DNA of 64,000 bases from Paractinoplanes pyxinae (GTDB taxonomy: Bacteria; Actinomycetota; Actinomycetes; Mycobacteriales; Micromonosporaceae). This document shows, in pieces, positions 1 through 10,083 of this stretch. Position numbers and translations under genes: made by a program. The DNA lies in assembly GCF_026626335.1 (NCBI RefSeq), contig NZ_JAPNTZ010000007.1:310001-374000 (forward strand), written 5' to 3'. Under the pieces are notes generated by a model that was not told the DNA's origin, did not search any database, and saw only the letters and a list, made by a program, of their open reading frames with translations. Each line of letters starts with the position of its first letter. The first letter of the stretch is position 1.

Positions 1-674
1 TGAGCCGGCACGCCGGGCCGGGCGACTCGTTCATCCTGATCCACGCACTGACCAACTGGTTCCAGCGCGAGCCGCGGATCGTCCTCAAGGCCACCCTGCA
101 GTGGGATCCGGCGGTCGACGTGCTGCTCAACCGCCTGCCCAACCGGTTCATCACGCCCGGGCGCACCGGCACCGAGACGCTCGAGCAGCAGATCGGCGAG
201 ACGGCCACCGGCCTCGACGACAACGACGCGTTCGTCATCTTCCCCGAGGGCGGCAACTTCACGCCGCGCCGCCGCACCAGCGCGATCGCCCGGCTCAAGG
301 CGCGCGGCCTGGCCGACGCCGCCCAGCGGGCCGAGAATCTGCGCCACCTGCTGCCGCCCAAGCCGGGCGGGTTGTTCGCGGCGATCGACGCGGCGCCCGA
401 CGCCGGTGTGATCTTCGTGGCTCACACCGGCCTCGACCGCATGATCACCGTGGCCGACGTCTGGCAGGAGCTGCCGATGGACAAGCGGCTGGTGATGAAG
501 TTCTGGAGCGTCCCGCCGGAAGAGATCCCGGCCGGTGAGGAGGAGCGGGTCGCCTGGCTGTACGACTGGTGGGCCCGCATCGACTCGTGGATCGAGGAGA
601 ACCGCCCGGCGTTCCGCCCGCTCAGCACCGACTGGACCGCCCGGCGCAAGGATCAGCTGCCGAGCGAGCTGTAG
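1..674 (+). CDS. 1-acyl-glycerol-3-phosphate acyltransferase family protein (5' truncated)
   Basis: The reading frame is open from the window edge, so the N-terminus lies upstream. Family knowledge: PlsC/LPLAT enzymes transfer an acyl chain to a lysophospholipid at the membrane. What is seen: the HX4D catalytic motif sits at the very start (HAGPGD, about residue 3), and the acyl-acceptor motif appears as FPEGGNFTPRR about 80 residues later. The C-terminus is hydrophilic, with a Trp-rich patch (WLYDWWARIDSW) and no membrane segment in the visible part. The last codons overlap the convergent lipoprotein gene by 22 bp. The exact substrate cannot be told from the sequence. Confidence 0.85.
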   Translation, partial: SRHAGPGDSFILIHALTNWFQREPRIVLKATLQWDPAVDVLLNRLPNRFITPGRTGTETLEQQIGETATGLDDNDAFVIFPEGGNFTPRRRTSAIARLKARGLADAAQRAENLRHLLPPKPGGLFAAIDAAPDAGVIFVAHTGLDRMITVADVWQELPMDKRLVMKFWSVPPEEIPAGEEERVAWLYDWWARIDSWIEENRPAFRPLSTDWTARRKDQLPSEL

Positions 675-1465
675 AGGCTGTCGGGGGCCTCGGTGATCTC
701 GGCGGCCGACGGCTTGGTGACGGTCACCGGGGCGCCGTAGTCGCTGTAGAGCACCTTCAGCGGCTGCGCGGCCTGCCCGTTGACGGCCGGGATCTCGATG
801 GTCAGCTCGGACAGCCGGCCCTGGTCGTCGGTGGTGGCGGTGAACGGCACCCGCTGGGCCTGCGCGCCGGACTCGTCGATGGTCACCTGCGAGACGCCGG
901 CCAGGCCGACCGCCTTGGTCAGGTCGAGAGTTCCCGCGTACGCGTTGGGCCCGGTCGACCGTACGTCGGTGGCCGAACTCAGCAGCTTCGAGGTGTTCAC
1001 CGGGTCGAGCTGGCCGGGCCGGAGCCCGACGTTGGCCCCCTCGGGCAGCCGGGCGACGTCGACGTGGGTCCACGTGCCCGCCTTGGTGAAGCCGGGCACC
1101 TGCAGGTAGAGGTCCTGCCCGGACAGCAGGGTCTTGATGTTGAGCTCGGCGTTGGGGCCGGACGCGTTGAGCTCGGCCGTGCCGGCGCTCTGGGCCGGGT
1201 CGACCGCGCCGGTCAGCTTGAAGCCGGAACCCGAGGTGGCGGTCATCTTGAAGCTGGTGGTGCCGAGCTGGGAGGTCGCCTTAGTGAGGGCGTCGACCGC
1301 GGCCGGGTCGGCCGGGGCCAGGGAGGCCGACGCACTGGCCGTGGGCGCACCCGAGGCCGGCGCCGAGGCCGAACCGGACGGCGAAGTGGAGTCGCAGCCG
1401 GCCAGCGCAATCGCGGCCGTGGCCATCGTCGCGATGCCCAGCCCCGCGAGCCGTGGTGTCCGCAT
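653..1465 (-). CDS. LppX/LprG-like lipoprotein
   Basis: A 270-residue secreted lipoprotein. Residues 1-23 form a signal peptide ending in the lipobox LAGC, so Cys23 should be lipidated. A low-complexity Ser/Ala/Pro linker (about 24-50) tethers the mature domain. The rest alternates short beta-type stretches (SFKMTATSGSGFKLTGAVD; DLYLQVPGF), as in mycobacterial LppX/LprG/LprF proteins, which bind lipids at the outer face of the membrane; that assignment is inference from pattern. It is transcribed toward the acyltransferase gene and overlaps its 3' end. The start ATG follows a weak GGGACGG. About 190 bp separate it from the divergent FHA gene, probably a shared promoter region. Confidence 0.7.
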   Translation of the reverse strand: MRTPRLAGLGIATMATAAIALAGCDSTSPSGSASAPASGAPTASASASLAPADPAAVDALTKATSQLGTTSFKMTATSGSGFKLTGAVDPAQSAGTAELNASGPNAELNIKTLLSGQDLYLQVPGFTKAGTWTHVDVARLPEGANVGLRPGQLDPVNTSKLLSSATDVRSTGPNAYAGTLDLTKAVGLAGVSQVTIDESGAQAQRVPFTATTDDQGRLSELTIEIPAVNGQAAQPLKVLYSDYGAPVTVTKPSAAEITEAPDSLYSSLGS

Positions 1466-1656
1466 GTCCGTCCCTTCAGCCCGGCCGGCCCGTCGATGGA
1501 CCGGCTCTTGTGACCCCCGTCAATTCCCGATGGCCGGGAAACGCAAACGGACACGACGGACAACCGGGCCGTCACGCAGGGGTGTGATGACCGCCTCCGC
1601 AGCGCGCACGGCATGATTGCCGTTGCACAGACATCCATCGGCCATCGGGAGGACCC

Positions 1657-2804
1657 GTGAGATTCGAGGTCAGCAAGGTCCTCGACGCCATCGAGGCGCG
1701 CCTCAGCACCGACCCGGCGCTCGCCCGCGCGGTGGTCGACTTGTCGGAGATCGTGCGGTATGCGGACCTCGACGGGGGCCGTCCGGCCAGTTCGGTCCGC
1801 CTCGGTCTGGTCATCGACGCCCTCGGCCGGCGCGTCGCGGAAGAGAACGTGCCGGTCTTCGTGGTGGCCCCACGCGGCCTGCTGTCGGACACCGACCTCA
1901 CCTCGAACGAGCGAATGGTCATCCGCCGCTGGGCCGACGACGGCAAGGTCGAGGTCGTTCCCCAGCTAGACGACCGCGTCTTCGAGGTGGCCGAACTGCT
2001 GGGTCTGCCCGTGCTCACCCGCACCCGCGGCGACAGCGACCGGCACCCCTGGGTGAACGAGCCCGGCCGCCTGCTGGCCGCGGTGGCCGGCGAGGGCGGC
2101 ACCCCGGTGCTGATGGCCCGGGTCGGCCGGGGCGAGCCGCCGCAGCAGGCCGACCGGTCCCCGCTGGGCGAACGCCTGCTGGCCCGGGTGTGGAGCTGCC
2201 CCGAGCCCAACTGCACCAGCTTCGGCTCCGGCGGCGACCCGGACAGCCCGTTCGCCGACATGCGCACCTACACCAGCCCGGTGTCCCAGCCGCCGCCCTC
2301 GCTGCGCGGTGGCGTGCCGACCTGTCCGCGCCACGGCGCCCAGCTGCGCGACGCCGGCCCGCGGGCGGCGGTCGAGGTGCTCTCCGTCCGCATCGACGGC
2401 GTGATCCGCCGCCGGTTCACGGTCTCGACCGACGAGCCGGTGGTGGTCGGCCGCGCCCCCGAGGGTGGCAAGGGCGTCATGCTCGGCCAGTGGCTGACCG
2501 ACGACGCCCGCAAGTGGATCAGCCGCGGGCACGTGCAGTTCACGCTGCGCACCGACGGCAACCTGACCGTGCAGGACATCAGCACCAACGGCAGCGGCGT
2601 GCGCCCGGGTGGCACGGTCAACGACGACGAGCGGGTCGCCCTGCGCCGGCAAGAGAGCCGCACCCTGGCCCCCGAGGACGTGGTCGAGCTGTACGGCGGC
2701 GTCCAGGTGGGCCGCTCGAAGATGTGGGCCACCGGCGGCGTCGTCCAACCCGAGTCGGTGATGGCCGAGGCGCCGACGATGGCCCTGCGCAAGTTCGAGC
2801 GGGG

Positions 2805-2808
<4 letters not shown>
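1657..2808 (+). CDS. FHA-domain protein with a Cys-rich middle segment
   Basis: A 383-residue cytoplasmic protein with no membrane segment. The C-terminal part (about 255-360) is a forkhead-associated domain, which binds phosphothreonine: VVGRAPEG, the core ISRGH and DISTNGSG are all present. The N-terminal 180 residues resemble no family I can name with confidence; the pattern (SSVRLGLVIDALG, PVFVVAPRGLLSDTDL) suggests a Rossmann-like or regulatory alpha/beta domain. The middle has CPEPNC and, about 45 residues later, CPRH, a possible single zinc site. The GTG start follows GGGAGG with good spacing. Presumably it is a partner of a Ser/Thr kinase, but none lies nearby. The stop overlaps the convergent rocD stop by 4 bp. 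Confidence 0.8.
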
Positions 2809-4015
<1,207 letters not shown>

Positions 4016-4019
<4 letters not shown>

Positions 4020-4822
4020 GATCGCACCTCCAACGTGCAGCACTTGGGTCCGCCGCCGGCCTTGCGCAGCTCGGAGACGTCGACCCCGACCGTCCGGTAG
4101 CCCGCATTCTGCAACTCGGCGGCCAGATGCGGGGCTTGAACAGGCAGAACCACCGTACGACCGTCGCTCACCGCGTTGAGGCCGAGCACCGCCGCGTCCT
4201 CCTCGTTGGCGATCACCGCATGCGGGAAGAGCTGCTTGAGCACGGCCTGGGAGCCGGGCGAGAACGCCGACGGCAGGTAGGCCACGTTGGTCTCGTCGAG
4301 CACGCACAGCGCGGTGTCGAGGTGGTAGTAGGCCGGGTCGACCAGCTGCAGCGAGATCACCGGGCGGCGCAGCACCTCCTGCGTCTCGGCGTGCGAGGCG
4401 TGCGCGGTGCGGAAGCCGGTGCCGGCCAGCAGCACGTCGCCCGCGAGCAGGATGTCGCCCTCGCCCTCGTTGGTGTGCTTGGGCTCGGTCACGGCGAAGC
4501 CGCGCTCGCGGAACCAGGCCGCGTAGGCCGGGGCCTCGTCGGCCCGCTCGGCGTCGCGGAACTGCACGGCCAGCACTCGGCCGTCGACGACGGTGGCGCC
4601 GTTGGCCGCGAAGACCATGTCGGGCAGGCCCGGCAGCGGCTCGATCAGCTCGACCGTATGACCCAGGTCGAGGTAGGTCTGCCGCAGGTTCTCCCACTGG
4701 CGGACGGCGAGCGCGTTGTCGTAGGGCGCCGTGGGATCCATCCACGGGTTGATGCGATAGGTCACCGCGAAGTGGGTGGGCCGGCACATGAGGTAGCGGC
4801 GCGGCGAAGCCTTGGTCGTCAT
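4016..4822 (-). CDS. ddaH: dimethylargininase (amidinotransferase family)
   Basis: A 268-residue protein of the guanidino-modifying pentein fold. It is predicted to hydrolyse N-omega-methylated arginines to citrulline and a methylamine. Signature stretches are MCRPTHFAVTYRINPWMDP near the N-terminus, PDMVFAANGA, NEGEGDILLAG, the catalytic His in GTGFRTAH and the C-terminal nucleophilic Cys in KCCTLE. The chosen ATG (4822) gives the usual family length; the longer open frame upstream has no family similarity. It forms an operon with rocD, a pairing familiar in actinobacteria. Whether the in vivo substrate is methylarginine or arginine cannot be decided here. Confidence 0.88.
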
Positions 4823-4931
4823 GGCAGAAACGCTAGGCGGGCCCCACCGGCGAATGCCGTAGTTCAACCCTGCAAGCTGCTTTCGATCATTGCGTGCTCG
4901 GGCGCCGCGGCGGAGATTCGTTGCAAGACGC

Positions 4932-4964
4932 CTCGAGGGTGGCCTGAACCAGGCCACCCTCGAG
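4932..4964 (-). terminator. rho-independent-type hairpin downstream of the 5079-5705 gene
   Basis: Perfect 15-bp inverted repeat (left arm 4932-4946 CTCGAGGGTGGCCTG, right arm 4950-4964) with a 3-nt loop. It lies between the 3' end of the minus-strand membrane protein gene and the start of ddaH, so it probably separates these units. There is no T-tract, as is common in actinobacteria. Confidence 0.7.
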
Positions 4965-5078
4965 ATCGAATCGGTGCCGGCGAACCGCCGGGCGTTTCCG
5001 GGGCGGAACTGGTGAGCGCCAGTCCCGGTTCCGATCGGTGCTTCCGGCGCATCGCCGTCGGCGAATGTCTGATACCCG

Positions 5079-5705
5079 TCAGAAGCGGTCGATAAACCGT
5101 GCGTCAAGCCACTCGCGAACCGTGTTTACCGGCTGGGTGTCGGTGCCCAGCCAGTTGAGCGATCCGGTCAGGGCGAGCACGCCGAGCACGATCGCGCCCA
5201 GCGAGAAGATCATGCCGAGCAGGGCATCGGTCTTGCCCGCGACGTGGCGCTTGCCGGTGGCGTGGATGCCGCTCAGCGAGAGGATCAGGGCCACGCCGGC
5301 GACGCCGATGCCGTAACCCATCAGCGGGCCGGACAGCACGAGCAGCACGGACGCCACACCGAGGATGAGGCCGAGGGTGGCGAGCAGGCTGGCCCGCGGC
5401 TTGGGGCCGGTCGCGACCGGGGTGTCCACGGTGGCGGTGCCGCTCGGCTTCTCCGGCTTGAGGCCGGCCGGCGGCTCCGGCTTGAAACCGGCCGGCGGCG
5501 GAGGCGGCGGGTCGGTGCGGCCCGCGTGCTTGGGCGCGGGCGGCAGGTCGGTCAGCGTGTCGGGTTCGTCGCGGCGGGCGCGTACGGGACGCACCTCGGT
5601 CGTGTTGTCCTCGCGCGGCCGGGTGACCGAGCTGGTCGTGGCCGGGCGCTCGGGAGTCTCCGTGGTATCGCTCGTGGACTGGCGGGAGAACGTCGGGAGC
5701 CTCAC
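5079..5705 (-). CDS. DUF4190-like two-helix membrane protein
   Basis: A 208-residue protein. The first 95 residues are polar, proline-rich and probably disordered (RTDPPPPPPAGFKPEPP). Two hydrophobic helices follow (about LLATLGLILGVASVLLVLSG and MGYGIGVAGVALILSL), then a third around LLGMIFSLGAIVLGVLALTG. The Gly-rich helix pattern with a small loop (SLSGIHATGKRHVAGK) is like DUF4190 proteins, whose function is unknown. The GTG start at 5705 is preceded by AAGGAGGTGCTGAC, a strong ribosome site, and is preferred over the upstream in-frame ATG. It is probably monocistronic, bracketed by the clpP terminator upstream and hairpin 4932-4964 downstream. Confidence 0.72.
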   Translation of the reverse strand: MRLPTFSRQSTSDTTETPERPATTSSVTRPREDNTTEVRPVRARRDEPDTLTDLPPAPKHAGRTDPPPPPPAGFKPEPPAGLKPEKPSGTATVDTPVATGPKPRASLLATLGLILGVASVLLVLSGPLMGYGIGVAGVALILSLSGIHATGKRHVAGKTDALLGMIFSLGAIVLGVLALTGSLNWLGTDTQPVNTVREWLDARFIDRF

Positions 5706-5769
5706 GTCAGCACCTCCTTGACAGATTCGGGGGATGCCCTCGTGTACCCCGAACCGCCGGAAACGACAC

Positions 5770-5802
5770 AACGGGCGCACAGGAAGACCCTGTGCGCCCG
5801 TT
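5770..5802 (-). terminator. clpP terminator hairpin
   Basis: A perfect 14-bp stem (5770-5783 with 5789-5802; arm AACGGGCGCACAGG) and a 5-nt loop lie 22 bp after the clpP stop on the minus strand. It is followed by GTGTCGTTTCC, a modest T-rich tail. Confidence 0.8.
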
Positions 5803-5824
5803 CGGCGTGCGACGAAAGCGCTGG

Positions 5825-6433
5825 TCAGACCAGCGACGTCGTGTTCGTGACCTGGTTGGCCTTGCTGATCACGTGGTCGACCAGGCCGTACTCGCGGGCC
5901 TGCTCGGCGGTGAACCAGCGGTCACGGTCGGAGTCGGCCTCGATCTCCTCGGGCGTGTGGCCCGAGTGGAAGGCGATCCGCTCGTTCATCACGTTCTTGA
6001 TGTGCAGCATGCTCTCGGCCTGGATGGCGATGTCGGCCGCGGTGCCGCCGATGCCGCCGGAGAGCTGGTGCATCATGATCCGCGCGTGCGGCAGCGCGTA
6101 CCGCTTGCCGGGCGTGCCCGCGCAGAGCAGGAACTGCCCCATCGAGGCGGCCATGCCCATCGCGATCGTCGCCACGTCGTTCTTGATGTACTGCATCGTG
6201 TCGTACACCGCCATGCCGGCGCTGATCGAGCCGCCGGGCGAGTTGATGTAGAGCGCGATGTCCTTCTCGCTGTCGGCCGAGGCCAGCAGCAGCATCTGGG
6301 CGCAGATGCGGTTCGTCACCTCGTCGTTGACCTCACTGCCGAGGAAGATGATCCGCTCACGGAGCAGCCGCTCGAACACCTGGTCATCGAAGGATGCGCC
6401 ACCGCCCCGCATCGTCAACTCGTCAAAACTCAT
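5825..6433 (-). CDS. clpP: ATP-dependent Clp protease proteolytic subunit
   Basis: ClpP forms the tetradecameric serine-protease chamber that works with ClpX/ClpC unfoldases in the cytoplasm. Seen: the oxyanion segment YINSPGGSISAGMAVYDTM, the nucleophile serine in GMAASMGQFLL, the catalytic His in LPHARIMMHQ, and the Asp-containing region of the C-terminal third (FTAEQAREYGLVDHVI). I chose the ATG at 6433 because GAGAGGG lies 7 nt upstream; an ATG six codons earlier (6451) is possible. It is a single gene with no clpX or second clpP adjacent, so it is probably one of several clpP paralogues in this genome. No ClgR-type box was recognised upstream. Confidence 0.95.
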   Translation of the reverse strand: MSFDELTMRGGGASFDDQVFERLLRERIIFLGSEVNDEVTNRICAQMLLLASADSEKDIALYINSPGGSISAGMAVYDTMQYIKNDVATIAMGMAASMGQFLLCAGTPGKRYALPHARIMMHQLSGGIGGTAADIAIQAESMLHIKNVMNERIAFHSGHTPEEIEADSDRDRWFTAEQAREYGLVDHVISKANQVTNTTSLV

Positions 6434-6550
6434 GACAACACCCTCTCGCATCCGCCGCCGGAGGTGTCACCCGACCGGCCGTTCGACGTCACCAAGTCTT
6501 CCCGGCCAAGCCCCGCGCGCCCAGCGATTCCCCTCTAGGCGAACCCGGCG

Positions 6551-7195
6551 TCACCCGCTGACGTGCCGCAGGACGGCCAGGACCCGGCGGTTGTCGGTGT
6601 CCGAGGCGGGCAGGCCGAGCTTGGCGAAGATGCTCGCCACGTGCTTCTCCACCACTCCGGGCGTGATGACCAGGGCCGCCGCGATGCCGGCGTTGGACCG
6701 CCCCTCGGCCATCAGCGCCAGCACCTCGCGCTCGCGCGGGGTCAGCGCGGCCAGCCCGGTCGTGTGCGAGCCGGCCCGCATCAGGTGGCCGACCACCTCG
6801 GGATCCAGCGCGGTGCCGCCCGAGGCCACCCGGGTCAGCGCGTCAACGAAGTCGGCCACGTCGGCCACCCTGTCCTTGAGCAGGTAGCCCACCCCGGTCG
6901 GCCGGTCGGCCAGCAGCCGGGTCGCGTAGCGGGTCTCGACGTACTGCGAGAACACCAGCACCCCGACCCCGGGGTGGTCGCGCCGGATGTCGATGGCGGC
7001 CCGCAGCCCCTCGTCCGTGTGCGTCGGGGGCATCCGGATATCGACGACCGCCACGTCCGGCCGGAAGGCAGCCACCGCCGACCGCAACTCATCGGCGTCG
7101 GCCACCGCCGCGCACACCTCGAAGCCCCGGTCGGTCAGCAGCCGGACCAGCCCCTCGCGCATCATCGCGGCGTCCTCCGCGATCACCACCCGCAT
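6551..7195 (-). CDS. NarL/LuxR-family response regulator
   Basis: A 214-residue regulator. The receiver domain (1-120) has the acidic pocket in VVIAEDAAMM and the phospho-acceptor Asp in VAVVDIRMPP, with the conserved Lys in YLLKDR. The C-terminal LuxR helix-turn-helix (about 145-210) shows LTPREREVLALMAEG and VVEKHVASIFAKLGL. It lies 14 bp downstream of its kinase gene and is last in a minus-strand operon of ABC ATPase, permease, kinase and regulator. This order suggests that it controls, or responds to the same signal as, the ABC exporter; no target site was identified. Confidence 0.9.
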   Translation of the reverse strand: MRVVIAEDAAMMREGLVRLLTDRGFEVCAAVADADELRSAVAAFRPDVAVVDIRMPPTHTDEGLRAAIDIRRDHPGVGVLVFSQYVETRYATRLLADRPTGVGYLLKDRVADVADFVDALTRVASGGTALDPEVVGHLMRAGSHTTGLAALTPREREVLALMAEGRSNAGIAAALVITPGVVEKHVASIFAKLGLPASDTDNRRVLAVLRHVSG

Positions 7196-7209
7196 GTCGT
7201 CGCCTCCGT

Positions 7210-8496
7210 CTACACGTGTGTGGGCAGGTCGATCTCGACCCGGGTCGGGCCGCCGGCCGGGCTGTGGACGCTCATCCGGCCGTCCACCACGGCCAGACGG
7301 CGGGCCAGGCCGGACAGCCCGGGACCGTCCGGGTCGGCCCCGCCCACGCCGTCGTCCTCGACCGTGAGTCGCAAGGTCTCCTCCGACTGCGCGACCCCGA
7401 GCGCGATCCGCGAGGCCCGGCTGTGCTTGGCCGCGTTCGCCAGCAGCTCGGCCGCGCAGAAGTAGGCGATGGTCTCGATCGCCGGCGCCGGCCGGCCGGG
7501 CAGGCCGACCCGGACCGTCGCCGGGATGGCGCTGCTGGTGGCCAGCGTGGCCAGGGCGTCGGCGAGACCGTTGTCGAGCACCGGCGGGTGGATCCCGCGC
7601 ACCAGGTCGCGCAGGTCGGCCAAGGCGTCCTTGGCTCCCCGGTGGGCCAGCGCGACCAGCTCGCGGGCCTGGGCTAGATCGGGTGCGGGGCCGTCGGCGC
7701 CCAGTTTCTCGGTCGCCAGGCCGAGGTTGAGGGCCAGCGTGGCCAGCCGCACCTGGGCCCCGTCGTGCAGATCACGCTCGAGCCGGCGCATCATCGTGGC
7801 CGCGTCGTCGATCGCCTGCGCGCGGCTGACCTGCAGTTCGCGTACGCGTTGGGCGAGCCGCCGAGGGCCGAGGAGCCCGCGCATGGCTGCCACGTCCCAG
7901 CTCGTACCCACCCGCATCAGCCAGGGCGCAACCAGCAGCATCGCCCAGCCGGCGGCCGCGATCAGAAACGTGCCGGCGAACGTCCGCGTGCTGATCAGGC
8001 CGAACGGCGTCAGCGCGTGCACCGGCCCCAGGGTCGTGCCGGGCGGGTGGTTGCGGAACAGCGGCCACCACACCGGATAGCTGAGGTTGACCACGCCGAA
8101 GACGTAGCAGAAGGCGCCGTAGCCCTGGGGAACGGCCAGAGGCACCTTGAGCAGCGAATACCCGAGGGCCCGCCAGCCGGGCCGGTCCACGTCGACCTGC
8201 TCGTCCAGCAACCGGCGGGCCAGCCGGCGGTGCACCTCCGCGATCGCCCGCCCGATCGGCTTGGCCAGCACGACCAGCAGCGCGACGGTGAGCGGGAGGA
8301 GGACCAGGAACACCGGCGCGACCACCGGGGCGGGCCGATCGTCGGACATGGCCCCGGTCGCCCACAGTATGAGGGCAGCCACCCCCGGCAGGATCGCCGG
8401 CAGGGCCAGGATCGCGACCGCGCTGAGCACACCGGCGACACAGAACGCCAGCCGGCGCAGGGCTTGCGCGGTGAACGGGGCGCGCAGCACGGTCAT
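7210..8496 (-). CDS. sensor histidine kinase, HisKA_3 type
   Basis: A 428-residue membrane kinase. The N-terminal 190 residues hold four or five hydrophobic segments (for example VAGVLSAVAILALPAILPGV and VVAPVFLVLLPLTVALLVVL). They are joined by short loops, with no sizeable extracytoplasmic domain, so it is probably an intramembrane-type sensor. The dimerisation/phosphotransfer helix carries ERDLHDGAQVRLATL, and the ATPase domain has an N-box variant (AAELLANAAKHS) and G-boxes VEDDGVGG and GLSGLARRLA. It is the partner of the response regulator 14 bp downstream. The upstream neighbour is the interrupted ABC permease, 10 bp away. Confidence 0.9.
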   Translation of the reverse strand: MTVLRAPFTAQALRRLAFCVAGVLSAVAILALPAILPGVAALILWATGAMSDDRPAPVVAPVFLVLLPLTVALLVVLAKPIGRAIAEVHRRLARRLLDEQVDVDRPGWRALGYSLLKVPLAVPQGYGAFCYVFGVVNLSYPVWWPLFRNHPPGTTLGPVHALTPFGLISTRTFAGTFLIAAAGWAMLLVAPWLMRVGTSWDVAAMRGLLGPRRLAQRVRELQVSRAQAIDDAATMMRRLERDLHDGAQVRLATLALNLGLATEKLGADGPAPDLAQARELVALAHRGAKDALADLRDLVRGIHPPVLDNGLADALATLATSSAIPATVRVGLPGRPAPAIETIAYFCAAELLANAAKHSRASRIALGVAQSEETLRLTVEDDGVGGADPDGPGLSGLARRLAVVDGRMSVHSPAGGPTRVEIDLPTHV

Positions 8497-8506
8497 CGGC
8501 TCATTC

Positions 8507-9277
8507 TCACGCGTCGCGGGTGCGCAGGAGCACCCCGCCGACCACGACCGCCACCGCCGCGTAGCCGCACATCAGCAGCACGCTGACCGCGCCGGAGAAC
8601 AGTCCGGGGCCCGGCGTGATCACCGCGACCGAGTTGAGCAGCATCAGCAGCGGCACGAAGCGGCCGATCGCCACCCCGCCCTCGCCGAACAGCCCGGCCA
8701 CGATCGTCGGGACGAACATGAGGGCGAACAGCGTGCCGATGGCCGCGCCCGAGTGCCGCAGCATCGTGCCCAGGCCGACCCCGATCAGCGCCGTGGCGCC
8801 CAGATACACGCCGGTCAGCAGCACCGCCCGCAGGTTCGCCCACTCCCCCAGCGGGGCCGGCGGGATGGCGGTGCCGCCGATCGTGAGCTGCCCGCCCAGA
8901 TAGCCGGCAAAGCTCGCGAGCAGGCCGGTGGCGAGCGCCGCCCCGCCGCACACCGCGGTCTTGGCCGCCAGCACCGTCCGGCGCCGCGGGACGGCGGCCA
9001 GCGTCGAGCGGATCATCCCGGTGCCGTACTAGCCGGTCACCATCAGCACGCCCAGCGCGCCCAGCAGCAACTGGGCCAGGATGGCGCCGCTCAGGCTGTT
9101 GTTGAGGATCTGGGCGGTGGTGGCGACCGGCGTGTGCGAGCGGTAGCCGAGGCCGACCCCGATCCCGGACGCGGTCATCGAGGCCACCGCCGCGATCGCC
9201 AGCCACCACGTCGACCGGACGCTGCGCAGCTTGATCCATTCCATCCGGGCCGCCTGCCGGAACCCGTAGCCGTTCAT
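8507..9277 (-). pseudogene. ABC-2 type permease interrupted by an in-frame TAG
   Basis: One continuous frame of 256 codons encodes an ABC-2 membrane subunit, except for an amber codon at codon 83 (9031..9029). Upstream part: a start overlapping the ATPase stop (ATGA), an EWIKLRSVRSTWW N-terminus and two helices, ending LLGALGVLMVTG. Downstream part: YGTGMIRSTLAAVPRRR followed by four or more helices. In relatives the motif reads roughly VTSEYSTGMIRATLAAVPRRR, so the TAG sits where Glu (GAG) is usual and one G-to-T change explains it. The rest of the frame is clean, with no frameshift. An ATG four codons after the TAG lacks a ribosome site. Options are recent inactivation, readthrough or a sequence error. 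Confidence 0.85.
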
Positions 9278-9999
9278 GACGCCTCCGTGCCGCGATAGTC
9301 GGTGACCTGCGAGGTGAGCCGGAAGAACGCGTCCTCCAGGTTGTCGTCGGCCGCGGCCAGCTCGGCCACGGTCGTCTCGGCCAGCAGCCGGCCGCGGCCG
9401 ATGACCACCAGCCGGTGCGCGGTCAGCGCCATCTCGGCGATCAGGTGGCTCGAGACGAACACCGTCCGCCCCTCGGCGGCCAGGCCGCGCAGCAGGTCTC
9501 GGATCCAGCGGATGCCCTCCGGGTCCAGCCCGTTGACCGGCTCGTCGAGCAGCAGAACGCCCGGATCGCCGAGCAGGGCCACCGCGACGCCGAGCCGTTG
9601 ACGCATGCCGAGCGAGTAGGTGCCGGCCCGCCGCGACGCCGCCTCGGTCAGCCCGACGGTGCGCAGCACCTGCTCGACGCGCGTACCGGGAATGTCGTTG
9701 CTCGCGGCCAGGGCGGTCAGATGCGCGCGGCCGCTGCGGCCCGGGTGGAACGCCCCGGCGTCCAGCAGCGCGCCGACCGTCCGCAAAGGCCATTCCAGTT
9801 CCCGGTACGGCACCCCGTCGATCAGGGCAGCGCCGTGATCAGGAGCGTCCAGTCCCAGGATCATCCGCATCGTCGTCGACTTGCCCGACCCGTTCGGCCC
9901 GAGGAAGCCGGTCACCACCCCCGGCTGGACCCGGACGCTCAGCCCGTCCACGGCCACCCGGTCGCCGTACCGTTTGGTCAGCTCTCGTAGTTCCATCAT
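9274..9999 (-). CDS. ABC transporter ATP-binding protein
   Basis: A 241-residue ATPase of the DrrA/CcmA-like exporter class. Walker A is GPNGSGKST, the signature is YSLGMRQ and Walker B is VLLLDEPVNGLDP, with the switch His in VSSHL. It is first in a minus-strand operon with its permease (4-bp overlap), kinase and response regulator. Drug, lipid or peptide export, or self-resistance, is the usual role of such sets; the substrate is unknown. It is clearly paralogous to the ATPase at 20531-21451. An alternative start is the second ATG three nucleotides in. Confidence 0.92.
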   Translation of the reverse strand: MMELRELTKRYGDRVAVDGLSVRVQPGVVTGFLGPNGSGKSTTMRMILGLDAPDHGAALIDGVPYRELEWPLRTVGALLDAGAFHPGRSGRAHLTALAASNDIPGTRVEQVLRTVGLTEAASRRAGTYSLGMRQRLGVAVALLGDPGVLLLDEPVNGLDPEGIRWIRDLLRGLAAEGRTVFVSSHLIAEMALTAHRLVVIGRGRLLAETTVAELAAADDNLEDAFFRLTSQVTDYRGTEAS

Positions 10000-10083
10000 G
10001 GAACTGACGCTAGGCAGCCCGCCCGCTACTCAGAAGCCGGAAAGCACCCGACTCGGCCTGGGGATTTTCCACCCCCTTGAAGG

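Noticed and set aside
6452..6540. SigR promoter or ClgR box upstream of clpP
   Set aside because: GGGAAT-like words are present but without a GTT at 18-19 bp, and no clear ClgR palindrome was found.
9016..9018. ATG after the amber codon as start of a separate shorter permease
   Set aside because: No ribosome site upstream and the product would lack the N-terminal helices; it is better read as the distal part of an interrupted gene.
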